Origin: Nephrocerus scutellatus
Lineage: Eukaryota; Arthropoda; Insecta; Diptera; Pipunculidae
Assembly: GCA_947095585.1 (NCBI GenBank)
Contig: OX352763.1
Location: 18,091,462-18,155,461, forward strand
Direction: 5' to 3'
Length of the DNA: 64,000 nucleotides
Shown: positions 11,756-25,400 of the stretch, one piece after another
Position numbering within the stretch: position 1 is the first letter of the stretch
Layout of the letters: each line of letters starts with the position of its first letter
The notes under the pieces: model-generated
What the model saw: only the letters and a program-made list of their open reading frames with translations
The model's database searches: none
What the model was told of the DNA's origin: nothing
Position numbers and translations under genes: made by a program

Positions 11756-12214
11756 ACAAGGCATTTCATAAGCTGACAAATAATTAGCGTTTCCATATCC
11801 TTGGAAAGCTATTAATCAGTACGAGGAAGAAGATGATGGTTCGTTTTTTTTGGTACTAGATGGATAAAGGCGGTTTTCCAACTCCATGGGAGTAGATACT
11901 CCAGAAGAATAGGAGAAGTGGAAATGCTTCGGCAACTATAATGCTTTATGCTTGGTTGATTTGAGCACACAAACCCTATTTAGTGTATAACCCAGTTCTT
12001 GTTTCTCCATTGGCATAAGTCTGTTAATTTACGTGAAAATCCACTTTGAAAGAATGCGAATTTTTCCAAAGCGAATTGCCAATTTCTTTGCTCGGTTAAT
12101 ACTTTTCCAAAACATTTAATTGTCCTGAGATATGTCAGAATTTAATTGATTTCCAACCTTGGTAGACAAAAATTTGCTAATATGTTTTTCTGGTCTTTTT
12201 CAATTTAATTTCAG
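11756..12214. other. Intron or 5' flank of RhoGEF
   Basis: No coding or repeat signal. It ends in TTTTTCAATTTAATTTCAG, a good splice acceptor for the exon starting at 12215. Confidence 0.5.
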
Positions 12215-13407
12215 ATGAACCAAAATTGAATTCCGGCTCGTGGGAAGATCCACTGCCCGTCACAACGTCGTCCACAACAGCCATTACGACGGCGCAACTA
12301 CATAACACGTCCCTTCGCCGGCCGGACCCGTTAAACTCACGCTCATCGTACAACGGCATTCACAATCAGTTGATTTTGCCGCATCATCACCATCATCAGC
12401 ACAGCAAAAGCTGTGGAAGTCCAACAACATCCTTGACTGTTGTTGGCACATCAAAACAACCGCCATCGTCGCATAGCAGCAACGGCGGTGGTGGTGGTGG
12501 TGCTGTTGCTGCTGCTGGTGGTGCCATTGTCTCCACAGGAACTGCTTCTGGTGGACACCACCACCACGCAAGCACCGGCACTACACCTGCCGGAGGAAAT
12601 CTAAGTGGCGATGGTTCTAGCGGAGGAGCAGGAGCAGGAGCAGGCAATAAAAAACGCCTTGAACATACTCCGTCGGCCCGCACGATAAACAGCTCCGAAG
12701 ATAGCTGGTGTTCGGAACGCTCCGAACAGGACCTCAGTACCACCAGTAGTACATCGGACGAAGAAGCTGACGGCGACGCAGACGGGGATGGCGATGAACA
12801 AGACGCCGAACGCAGTGAGCACAACAGTAGCGTCACTTCGATCACGACGCATCAGCGCAACAGCCAACTTCGGTCGACATTCAACAAAGCCAAACAGCAT
12901 TTGTCATTTGACAAATGGCGCACAAGTGGCGGCTCGAACAACTCATCGTCATCGTCAGCATCAGGAACGTCGACCAGCAACAAAAACAGTACCGCTTCCC
13001 CAGGAGGGTTAGGATTAGCGGCATCGGCAGCAGCACTACCACCAACAACATACCAATCGCCGTCGTCGGCCTCCTCTAGCGATAGCCAGAACAAAAGCAG
13101 CACCATGCCGACGTTGCATCAGCATCAACATCATCATCATCAACAGCAGGAGTCGGCTACTACGACTCCAGGTGAGTCACCAGGTGGACGTCTTTCGCGA
13201 TGGTTCTCAATACGTCGCGGATCGTCGCATCAGTACGATGTTGGTGGACGCGACGGGCGGCACTCCTCATCCAGCAGTATAGATACGACAGATACAACTG
13301 CAGCTGTACCCATTTGTATTGAACAACAACAACACACATCGCCCAAAATCAGTTCGTCTGCCGCTGGTGGTGGTTTGAATTCATACAAAATGCCAGAGCT
13401 ACCGGAG
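12215..13407 (+). CDS. RhoGEF exon A: low-complexity N-terminal region
   Basis: Acceptor TTTCAG at 12209-12214; donor GAG/GTTAGT at 13408. It encodes about 397 residues starting EPKLNSGSWEDP. Poly-His, Gly-rich, Ala-rich and Ser-rich runs and an acidic segment (DEEADGDADGDGDEQDAE) mark it as disordered. A conserved-looking island, GGRLSRWFSIRRGSS, lies near residue 325. Open antisense frames over the exon are shadows of this repetitive coding. Confidence 0.85.
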
Positions 13408-16400
13408 GTTAGTATGATACGGACGCAAATTGCCAGCTATCTCCCCCTCTCACACACAACACACTCATCTCTCTCTCTCTGTCTTCCTCTCATGCCACAC
13501 AGAACGAAGACGATCCCGTGCATAGCAGCAGTTTCGGCTTGGATCTCATGATACCGTCTGGCAGCAGGGCCAATGGGACAGCTCGGCCGCACAACAGACT
13601 GATAACTCCGATGCTTCCGCCAGCGCCACAAGGTTTGTCACAGCAACAGCTTAAGCGACGACACATTGTTGCGGCTATTGTTCACAGTGAGAACTCCTAT
13701 GTTGCAACACTACAACGTCTAGTCAATGTGAGATATTTTGTTTGCTATAATTTCTATTATTATTGTTATTTGTTGTTTTTGTGCTGTCCGTGGTCATTTT
13801 GATTTCTTTCATCTTTCTTATGTTCTCCTTTTTCCATTCGATTCGCATCGTCCACATGCTATTCTGAGCAAATAACCAAATCAAAAACCAATTGCTAATT
13901 TTTGCTGAATATCTTGGTAAAAGCTGAATAAATTGCTACCAACTAAATAGCTTGGTAGTAGCTGAATAGCTAGTTACTAGCTGAATAGCTTGCTACTATC
14001 TGATAAGCTTGCTACTAGCTGAATAAATTGCTACCAACTGAATAGCTGTCTACTAGATGAATAGTTTGCTGCCAGCTGAATAGCTCGATACTAGCTGAAT
14101 AGATTGGTACTTGCTGAATAGATTGCTACTTGCTAAATAGCTTGCTACATGCTGAATAACTTGCTCCTAGATGAATAGTTTGCTACCAGCTGAATAGATT
14201 GCTACTGGCGGAATATCTAGCTGCTAGCGGATTTGCTTGATACTAACTGAACATCTTTCTTCTAGTTGAAAAGCTTGATACTGGCTGATTAGCTTGCTAC
14301 CAGCTAAATAGATTGCCAGTAGGTGAATAGCATGCTACTAACTGAATACTTTGCTACTTGTTGAAAAGCTTTATACTATCTGTTACTGTTATCTGTTGCT
14401 TGTTACTAGCTGAATAGCACGTTACTAGCTGAAATAGCTTGCTTTGAGCTAAATAACTTCATACTAGCTGACCAGCTTGCTTCTAGATGAATAGCTTACT
14501 ACTAGCTGGATACTTTGCTACTAGTTGAAATGCTTCATACTAGCTGAATGGCTTGCTACCAGCTGAATAGGTTGATACTAGCAAAATAGCTTGCTTCTAG
14601 TTGTTATCTTGATATAAGCTACTGGGTGAATAACTTGATACATACTAGTTTTATAGCTTGATACTAGTTGTATAATTTGATACCAGCTGAACAGCATTGC
14701 CACTATCTTTAAAAAATTTATTTTCATTGCTTCTTCATCTAGTCACACAAATTGTATGCTGCACGTCATTTTCAACTTTAGTTTGCCATAATTTCAGCTT
14801 TGAGTTACAAAAATATTTAAAAGTCGTATTTATTTTTTTCCATCTTTGACTGTTTTGAGTTCAATTGTTGTAATATTTCTTTCATTACATTTCGCTTGAA
14901 GTTTCAAATACAAACAAACCCAACACAAAGAATATTTTTTCTATATCTACTCTGTATAACAATTACCATAACAGATATCATAGTTTCTTATCCTTCTTTT
15001 GGATGAGACTATCGCACTGCCATCTAGAAAGCCAGTTATGTCAGCTGACAAGGTACCTTGCTAATTGTTCGGCTGCACGCGGTCGATCGCTTGAGGATGC
15101 GAACATTTCAAGTTCACCTGGGCAGATCGTTGTCCCTAAAACCTATGCAAGATCGTCCTCAGTGAATCCATACATATCCAATGCAGTTGGTTGTACTGTT
15201 TTTCCGTTGTTGAGCTAACAACCTCACTGGCAACCCCCAAATTGACCCGGCCCTGTCTTTTGGTGTCTTCTTGGTCAAAATAAGACGTGTATGCCTGTCC
15301 TTAGATGTTCTGTAGTTCCAAATATGTCTGAGTAGCAGCTCAAATAAAGTGTTAACCAATCGTTCATCTTACTTGGAACTGACTGAGGCTGTGATTATTA
15401 ATTGACTTGCCCTACGATAACAGCTGTTTATTGTTCATCGCTCTATCCACAAGTTCGTTTGTGCGCGATGTCATCCTAAGTCATCCACTTTTTACCCCCA
15501 GTAACTAAATGCTTCAATAAAATATAATTCTCGTGGCGCTCTAGCATCGAGGCCCATTAGGAAATTCGACTGGCAAAGTTCGTCTCTGTCAATTTACGCA
15601 CAGCACACATGCTTAGGCGATATTTGATAATGACAGTGAGTATTACACAATTTAAGAAGACCCTCTGTTGTTCAGCTGTCCTGTCTTGCAGCCGCCGTCT
15701 TTATTATTTATGAAGATATGTAAAATACAATGCCGGCAATCGTAGTAGAATACAAAGATCGGCAGCTGTTGGCGTAACGGGAGCACTACGGTCCTGCCCC
15801 ACAGATGCTCTAAATACTATTACCTCGCGACCTATTTATTACATTTATTGCGCGGTCCGTCTCAGAGAATCTAGGTGGTTTCTCACCAAACCATACGGCC
15901 ACTGCAATATACTACGGTTGCTACCAAAGGATATGATAAAATCTTCAACCGACTATTATAAGACCTAACTTATATCTCAGCCCCAACTTTGTCGTGGAGT
16001 TTCCGACTCGAGAAAGTTAGGAGGACGGGGAAGTTTTAGGGCTTCTTGATGTAACTCCATTCACCAATGGATCCAAGATGTTAAATGGAGTCGGTGCGGA
16101 AGTTTTCTCTGAAAATCTTAATCCTTCAAGGTCCTAAAAGCAACTCTGCTAGCATTTTCCAGGCGCAGTTCTTAGCAATAAGAGAGGCGTGCAGGTCAGT
16201 TTCTCATATTACCATATCATATGCGTAGACAGCCAAACCGCGGTCAAAGCCGTTATCGCGACAAGCAACTTGTCAGACAGTGCCAAGCCGAACTGGCTTT
16301 GATAAGCCAAAGCATACACCTTACCCTAGTTTTGGTGCCGGGGCACAGCGACATTGACGGCAATGAGAGGGCGGACTAACTGGCGAAGAAGGTCGTCACA

Positions 16401-19400
16401 CTGGAGTCTGCTGTCCTTTGAGCTCCTTCAGAGATCGTGTTCTCACTTTCCCCACCACCACAGCACAGTTAAGGTGAATTAACTTAACCAATTGTACCAC
16501 GTCAAGTGCGATGTTGCATCCATCGAGCTGATCTCCAGATCACGAAGGGATGTTTCAATAGTGGTTGCTGTAATCATTAGTCCTTGACCAGCCAGCAGCC
16601 GAACTGGGATTTCCTTTTTGATTTGAAATGAAAAAGAAACTCGATCATTATATTTGCAAGTGTCCGGACCTGGCAGGCTCCTGACTCCGTAAACCTGAGT
16701 GCGCTTTCGGTTTGCGGCATTACCGATCTGATATCGTATCTGAATGCCACCGGTTGGATATAATTAACCCAATTATCTTTCTTTCCATGAGATCTCCAGC
16801 GGACTGTGTTTACAAAACGGCGCACTCAATCTACCTACCTACCTATAAAAATGTGTAATGGTAAGAGGCTGACTATTGTGACTAATTCATTGATTCATTC
16901 TATCGATTTCACTCCGAAGGAGCAAGCCTCGTTCTGTAGTCTTTTTTGATTCTATCATGTCATTTGTTTTGCTTTAAATACCGTGATCTAAGTAATTCAA
17001 TGAGAACAGGGTCAAGAGAATATTCATAGGGAATCTTCTTCTGTTTTTTTTTTGCTTAGCGATTCCCAGGTTCAAACTACATTTACTTCGTATATGTTTC
17101 AGTTGCATACTCATTTTAAGGGGCCGTTTAGGCGATCAGTTCAGTTGATCAGTCCTCAAAATTGAGGTTTAGCTGCCTTTCAGTTGACTCGTTGGCAGTT
17201 TGAACTGAACTGAAATCTACTAAAGGAATTTCCATCAATCTCTGTCTCAGATTCAGTTCGATTGACAGGAAGTAACACATCAGGTTTGCAACAATTTTAC
17301 TGATGACTGAACTGATTGATTGTCAAAATGGTCCTTAATGCGGTTCTCACAATTCTCGCTTCTCACTTTTTATTTTAGATTTTTGTTTTCATTCCATTGC
17401 ATTCATCTAAATTCAAAAAAGAAAGGAAAAAAGTCGTATATTCATGTAAATGGTAGCCGTGACCACCTCTTTGTGCAACAAAAAAAAAATAAACTCAAGC
17501 GTTTGTGTTTGCTTACTGTTAAGTAAAACCTGTCTGTCGTTCAATTAAACCCCCGTCTACCCACCGCCTTCGAGAAAAATATTTAACATTTCTTTAATTT
17601 TGTTTTGTTTTTGTTTCCACCCTCCCTCTCTCCACCACGCTACACCTCCCTCCACCTTCACTTTCGCAGGATTATAAGAAACCCCTCGAAGAGAGCAGCC
17701 CGCCCGTTCTAAGCAGTTCGAAAATCTCCACTCTGTTCCACCGCCTGCCCGATATCCTGCAATCGCATAAACTTTTTCGCATCGCTCTAGCCGAGTGCGT
17801 ACGAACTTGGGATCGCGACGAGAAGCTGGGCGATGTTTTTGTCAGTGCGTTCAGCAAACCACGCGTCCTCGAAATCTACAGCGGTTTCATAAATAATTTC
17901 TCAGCGGCCATGGAACTCGCCAAAATGGAGGAGAAACGCAAATCGGCGCTAGCTGATTTCTTCAAAGTTAAACAGATCAGCGCACACGATCGTTTGTCGT
18001 TTTTCGGTCTAATGGTGAAGCCAGTGCAGCGCTTCCCCCAGTTCATACTGTTCTTGCAGGATCTGCTCAAGTATACACCGCAGGGTCATCACGATCGCAT
18101 GTCATTGCAATTGGCACTGACACAGCTGGAGTTGTTGGCCGAAATGTTAAACGAACGTAAACGCGAGGCCGAACAGTATCAGGGATTCAAGGAGATGTTG
18201 GGCCATATCAGCGGAACATTCAATACACGTTCGCTCACCTCGACCGATGGCAATCGGCCAAGATATCTGCTGCGTGAGGACAATGTCACGCACATGGAAT
18301 TCAATCAGGCCGGATTCATTGTCAAATCGAAGCAACGCCGTCTGCTTCTACTGAACGACAAGGTGATTTGTGTTTCGGTTGCTCCAAAACAATCACATGA
18401 TTTCGGCGCCACCGAGAAACTCTCGTTCAAGTGGATGTATCCTGTGGCCGATGTTGAAATTGTCGATAATAGCACGTCGGCGACATTGTCGAGAATATTG
18501 ACTGCAGGTGAGTTACAATTTTTATATTCTTCTTCTTCTTTATTTAGCAATTTTAAAAGTTTACAAAATAAAACGCTCGCCTCTGTGTTCGCCACTTGTT
18601 GGGATTTATTAAAATTCTACTGAGCCTACTTTTTAAAAGGGATCTACCGCTACGTGTGAAGAGTTTCCTAGGTCATCCCTTCTCACATATGGAACCTTAG
18701 TAATTATTGAATTTAAAATTTGTATTAGAAATAACACTCCTAAGCGTTAAAGGGTTAAATTAATTATTTGAGTTGCACAAAATGATTGTTTTCTTTTACA
18801 TGCCCAACGTCACGCCTTTTAACGCCTACTGTACGACTTTAAAGCATGGAAAACCCCTTTTTTAAAACTTTTATTTAACTTTTTGTCTGAATTTTCGACC
18901 ACTTTGAGGTCCTTTTTAACCACCTTTCACACGACCGAGAGAGCTGAAATTTTCTGACTGTCTAAGTTCCAAATCCGAGGCTTGTATTAAATTCAAGAAT
19001 CAATTAATTCAGTTGAGTGGTGACATGAAGCGCCGCCGACCAAGGCAAGTCCTTCTTCTTATTTAGCCCCGACCCAAGCTAATACAAATCGGATTGGGTA
19101 CCGGAATCGTTCACTTGATTTGACCGAGTTTCCAGCGACGCGACGTGGACGCATAAGATAGGAGTTGTGATGCGAGAGGCAAAGGACATGACACTACGAA
19201 ACTAGCGTTCGACTGGAATCCACAAGAAAGCCGCCGAGTTGGCCGTCCTATCAAGACATAGAAGAGGGCAATAGAAGAGGAAGCAAGATCCCAGGGGACA
19301 GAGTGGTGTCTCTTGAAACCTCAGGCGATAAATTGAGTTCGTTGGCGGGCGTTTGTAGAAGAAGAACAAGTTCCAAATAGGATTTTTTATATTGCGCGTG

Positions 19401-22400
19401 TGATACATGTCGCGTTACGCATGTGGCACGTGTAATGGTTGGAAATGCCGCAATTTTCTCGTTTTTTGAGGTCCTTTTTAACCAGCTTTCGCACGATCTA
19501 GAGGGCTACAATTTTGTGAGCAGCTCTATGTCAGGAACCAATTTTGAGAACCCGCTTGTGGCACGTGTTTTTTTGATTTACAACTAAACTTATAACTAAT
19601 ATTAATATGTGTCGGCTCAACAATAGGGGCCCGACGTATTTACATTGTCTTTTTTTGGTATTGTTTATTTTTAAACAATATTTTTTACTACTTAATCTAC
19701 TACATGTTTATTTTTAAGGTAATTAAATTTTAAACAATAATTTTAAAATAAAATAAAAATGAAATATTAAGCGGCGTATAAACAGGGCGAACTTCAGCCT
19801 CTGTAATATTGGTTGCCCGCCTTCTCGTAGAAGGAGACGTCTTGATTGTTAAAGATGTCATCGAATCTAGCATCAGTGAATCCTCTTATGTGTATGTACC
19901 GGTGAGTTGGCTCGATTTCCTCGATTCGCAGTCCTTGCATCTCAGGACTTGGATGTATTTCCAATGCGTCGACGAATTTCCTCGCCATTCGGAACAAGTG
20001 GTCAGTTATTGGCAGCAGACCTGCTGCTTCGTATAGTTTTGTAGTCGACACAAACTTATAGCTGTTTGTCACCCTCCAGAGTCCTGTACAGATCCTTAGT
20101 ACCTTCCTTTCAAATAGGGAGATCTTCTTCATCGTTGTTGGTGAGACGGTGAACCATATGGGGTAGCCATAGGTTATCACTGGCCTGATGAGTTGCTTGT
20201 AGATAAGCAGCCTGGTGTTGTTGGACAGACCGTTTCGTCTTTTAAGTAGCGGGTGCACCAAATGAAGAGCGTAGTTCGCTTTTTTCATTGTTTTGTCGAT
20301 GTGAGAGTTAAACTTGAGCCTCTCAGTAAAGTTGATTCCCAGGTACTTAGTCTCTGACTTGGTGTTTATAATTGTGTTATCCGGAAGGGTGATTTTTAAG
20401 GCTCTGCACCGGCTTGCGATTTTTCTTATCCTTGTTTCGGTTGCTGGTACTCGGAAGCAGATGAGTTCCGTTTTATTGGCGTTGATCTTTAGTCCCCACT
20501 TCAGGTAGTAGTCCCAAAGATTTCTGAGGTGTTCCTCCACTCTTTGGGCAGCTATCTCGGGAGAGCGGGAAACTGCATACGTTATGGAGTCATCCGCGAA
20601 GAGCATAGTCCTTGTTCCGGCTGTATTTGTAGGTTGATCCGCCGTGAAGATGCTATACAGGACTGGTCCAAGTCTGGAACCTTGAGGAACTCCGGCTTTG
20701 ATCCTTTTCCTTGTCGATGGGCGGTCGTACACCTGTACAAAGAAGACCCTGTTAAAAAGAAAATTTTTAATTATTTTTACAATATAATTGGGGAAACCAA
20801 AACTAATAAGCTTGTACAGTAGCCCGTTTATCCAGACACTATCGAAAGCTTTTTCGATGTCTAGCAAACAGGCCACTGTACTACTCTTACGTTCAGTCCT
20901 TTAGTGACGTCACTGTGAAGCTTCAGCAGAGGGTGCAGCGTAGAGTGCTTCTCTCGGAAACCGTACTGAAAGGAAGGAATAAGATTTCTTTCCGTACAAA
21001 ACGTATTGATCTTTTTACGGATCAATGATTCCAATACTTTACTGATACAACACAGTAGAGCTATTGGACGGTAACCAGTTACGCTGGAGCGGTCAGTTTT
21101 CTTGGGTACTGGTACTACCTTGGCGACCTTCCAGTTGACCGGAAAGTAGCCATTGTTTAGGCAATTGTTGAAAATGATGGTTAACATCAAAATTGCCATA
21201 CCCGGTAACTTTTTAAGCAAAAAGTTAGAAATCCCATCTGTGCCTGATGATTTTTTTGAGTTTCCACTCATAATCAAATCATTGACAACAGCTGTTCCGG
21301 TAAACATATCGACGTCTACGGGTGCGTTGGCGCGATTTTCTTCACTGAACTGCACTATAGTATTTCCTGGAGAAGTGGTGTCTTCCACAAGACTTTCAAC
21401 CTCTTCCAAGAAATCTGGAAGATGCGTTGGTGGTCGGTCCGTAAAGCTCCTTTCAAAATGGCAGGCAAAGGCTTCCGCTTTCTCAGTAGCGCTGGATACT
21501 GTTCGATCTTCAATGGTGATAATCTCTGGAATGGAAATACGCTTTCCAACCAGAGAGTTCAGCTTCCTAAAAGCATCAGGGCCTGGTTTGATGTCCTGGA
21601 GCCGTTTGGTCAGTTCATCTTCCTGAAACCTCCGCACAGCTTGACGACACATGTTAACTGTACAACGCAGTTGCGAAAGTACGTGTGGCACGTGTGATGC
21701 ATGGAAAATGTCATACCGCTCAAAATAACCCTTAACATGTTGTAAATATCACGTAATTTTGGGCGATAAGTAGATACGAAGTGTTACTAACTTCACGCTG
21801 CTGTATCTACCAACTACTGATCACAGCGCGCTCAAACAGATTGGCCTTGTCTATAGAGCTGACAGTTGGAATGTCATTGATTCACATTCATTCAGAGCGT
21901 TGGATTTGAAGACGAGGCAGTATTTTTAATTCGCTGCACGAATGACCAAAAATTTTTTACTTCCTTTGGGACATTGAAGTATTTTTGTCTCAGTTTTTGG
22001 TCATTGTCGAATTTGGCTCGTTTAAGGTAGGGGCATTGCAATCATTTCTGACTCGTCTGAATTTGGTTCCTTGGAAAATCGCTGGACATTCCAACAGGAC
22101 TCATCACCATCACATAAAGCTCGTTTGACACAACAATTTTTTCCAAAGTCACGTTCCAAATTTCATTTCTTCGCAATAGTGGCATCCATACTCACCGGTC
22201 TTGAATGCAATGGACATATGGTCCATTTTGAAGGCCAAGGTGTCAACAAATAGATATGAAAGTCTGGACGTATTGGCATTGAAGACAGCTCTTCGTAGAA
22301 AATAGAAATGAAATAAAAGCAACAGATCACGTTCGCGCAGCACACAACGCCCTTTTGACGTGACAACATCTCACTACAAGGGGGTGCATGTTCAAAAAGT

Positions 22401-25400
22401 GAAATGTTAAGTGAGATACTGTTATGACACACTGTTAAGTGCCACACTGTTAAGTAAGACACTGTTATATGTCACTATTTCGAGAACTAAACCATTTGTC
22501 AAGCGATTCGTATGAAATTCTGGATGTAGGACTAAGATGCGACTTGTTCCAATGGAAATTCTGGAATATGATCATTATGGTCTGGAATTTCTGCAACAAA
22601 GCAATTTCTCAATATATTCGCATGAAATTCGGAATGTAGGACTAAGATGCGACTATAAGACTTTGTCACGCATTTAGATACACCATTTATTGCTTCATTA
22701 ACAATTATGTGACACCAATCATCCAATCATCGTGATGTCTTACCAATTAATGCTTCAATGGCTTTACAGTTTTTACTTTCAAGTTACAGCCTTCGATGGC
22801 TTTGGAAGAAGGTTGTGCTTTTTTCCATCCTTTCATCCTTTCATCGTTCTTTCGTTCATGTTGCTGTTGTCGCACCCACTTTAATGTATACCGTACCACT
22901 AACCATTCAGCGTGACTCTGTGTGAAAAACTTATTTCTGGCAGTGCTCCCGCTTTTATGAGAAAAAGCAAAGATCCAGCCAATGTTCTGCAAATAAATAA
23001 TAAAAAATAAAACTCGGAAACTCCTATTAATCAGAGATTATTGTTTACGATTGTTTGTCGTCACGACTGATTCTGATTCACCTCCGCATTTTAAGTTCTC
23101 TCGCCGCAACTACCAGATAGCTTGACTCCATATTTGCTGGCTGTTCCATTTGCTGATGCGAAAGGCTACTCTGACGTGAACAATTGCGTGCAAAATACTA
23201 ACCAATCCTCCTTTGGCTGGCTTTGCTGGCCCGTTTGCCTCGTCCTCGTATACAATTGCTGGCCGCCAATTGGAATCTATCCCAATCTCTCTCGAAGAAA
23301 ATAATAAAATTATTTATTATTTTACGTCACTTCGATTCCAATGCATTTTTGTTGCTGTAGCACTGAAAATTCCTCAAAGGCTAACGATCTTCTTTATCCT
23401 GGTCTGTATATTTCTTCGTTTTGTTTTATTTTTTTACTCCCTATTCTTAAAGAAAGATGTGGTTACTCGATTTCAGAACTCGACCGTGCGCGCTATGTCG
23501 CTGATGGTGCGAATGTGAAATGTTATCATACTGAGGGATTAAATTTCACCAGAGAATAGCCAAGGAGCAGACAACGACGATCAAGTGAAAAAAAAAATTG
23601 TATCAGCGATTTGTTTATTTCATATACGAGTATGTAAATATGATAGATTGAGGTAATCGATATGATAGATCGAGATAAGGCAGTGCCTGCCTTTGCATAC
23701 TCGAATAGACCACAAAGTGTTTCTGGTGGCATCGCATCACATCAGCTGGAAGCCACATACTCGTAGTCTTTAGGAAGAACAATAAGAGATAAGTTTGTCA
23801 GACGTATAAGACGTCTGCTATTAATACATCATGTTATTGTTGTTGTTGTTGCATCTCCAGGTCTGTTAAACCTATTGCTGAGTTGACGACTCTTGGTCCA
23901 GTCTGTGAAACAATGGAGTCCTTTCGGTGCATAGAACCGATCGTCGTAGAAAGAAAATGCGCGTGGCTACTGAGCAGGAGTTTAGTGGTTCGAATCCCAG
24001 TAACACCAAAAGTATTTTTCACGGTGTCCCACCTCTCACGAATGGGTTATTAACGTTCCGAGAGTAATAACTTGTCACGGAAAACTGCTTAATTCGCCGT
24101 TCGGAGCCGGCCTTAAATTGTAGGTCCCTTCCATTTGTGTCCAAAAATATAAATGCGCAACACAAATGGCCGCAAGAAGCTAGGCCTTGGACCGCGATGG
24201 TCTGTCGTGCCGAATATTATTATTATTATAGACAACCCTCCACCGATCACGATGCCGAACCGATGTTATCTAGATTGGCATCCTTAAACTCTCAGACAGA
24301 GTCACTTATGTCCCATACATCTTATTGCGAAAATTCTTAGTAATCTTCTGCAAACTCTTAGCAGCAGGAAATTTTCCAGTCTTACTAATCTGGAACATTT
24401 TCCTCTTGAATCGCTGCTTAGAGTTCGCAGTTCCTTTGGTGGATCCTTTCAATCAACAGACGGTACCGATTCAACGCATATTGCAATTAACTCCACTAGT
24501 CATTTGGAATACTTCTCCCATAGGTTATTTGTGTTATTTGTTACTGGTCAGGAACTAAGTCTGGGATTGTGATTATGATTAAATCCATTCTTTATTAGGT
24601 CAGATGTTTAAGTCGTTATATCGAACTCAGTTTACATTATTATGATTATCTTGGGCTTACCTAAATTCTGTGCTCGTGAGTATAGTGAGTATATAGTATA
24701 GCGTATCATAATCAGCATCATCATATTTGGTTCTAAAACCAGAGGTACGATCCTGGCCTCACGCAAAAATCCTCTCCATCGATTTGGCATCCCTTAAAAC
24801 TCTTGGCGTCCTGGTCTACGCCTGACTCGCTGTCGTGTCCAATAAATCCTACCGCAAATGACTTTCCGAACAGGATTCTCTTTGTTCATGCGAGCTAGAT
24901 GTCTTCCCCACCGGAACATAACGAGCTTAATTCTCTTCACGATATCGGCTTCGCGGTAACGCTCGTAGATCTCAATACTACAAAATCTTTGAAGTCGTCC
25001 TGCCTCACATACGGGATTAACAATTATCCATAAGAGGCTAAGAGGTGAGAGTGACTTTTTGCTAAGCACCCAAGTCTCGGATCCAATTACTGGTATGACC
25101 ATTTTCTGCTAAACACCAGCACCTTGGATGTTATGGTCAAGAGTCTTAACCGCCCGCCTTATTGATCTGGTGAAAGCTTCTTGTGTTTCAGAGTCTCGGA
25201 TTACTTCCTCTAACGCTAGTTCTCTAAGCCCATTGTAGATGTGGAATAATGATCTTATAACATTAAACCTGGTCTGGCTATGCTATCATGGTCGGCTTTA
25301 AATCTATTACCTGATGGTGTGGTGAGTTTTTTATCGCCTTCCTAAGGGTTAAAATCTAATCAGTTTTTGATTTGCCTGGGATAAGGCCGCACTGCTATGA

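Larger units (their letters stand above)
13728..17669. other. RhoGEF intron 2
   Basis: About 3.9 kb, bounded by GTGAGA and CTTTCGCAG. It contains the 13905-14700 minisatellite and the I-like RNase H relic at 15980-16850. The remainder (14700-15980, 16850-17660) shows no recognisable gene. A minus-strand ORF near 15159-15359 is unassigned. Confidence 0.8.

Noticed and set aside
12284..13106. Several antisense and alternative-frame ORFs over exon A
   Set aside because: Shadows produced by triplet-repetitive coding of the RhoGEF exon.
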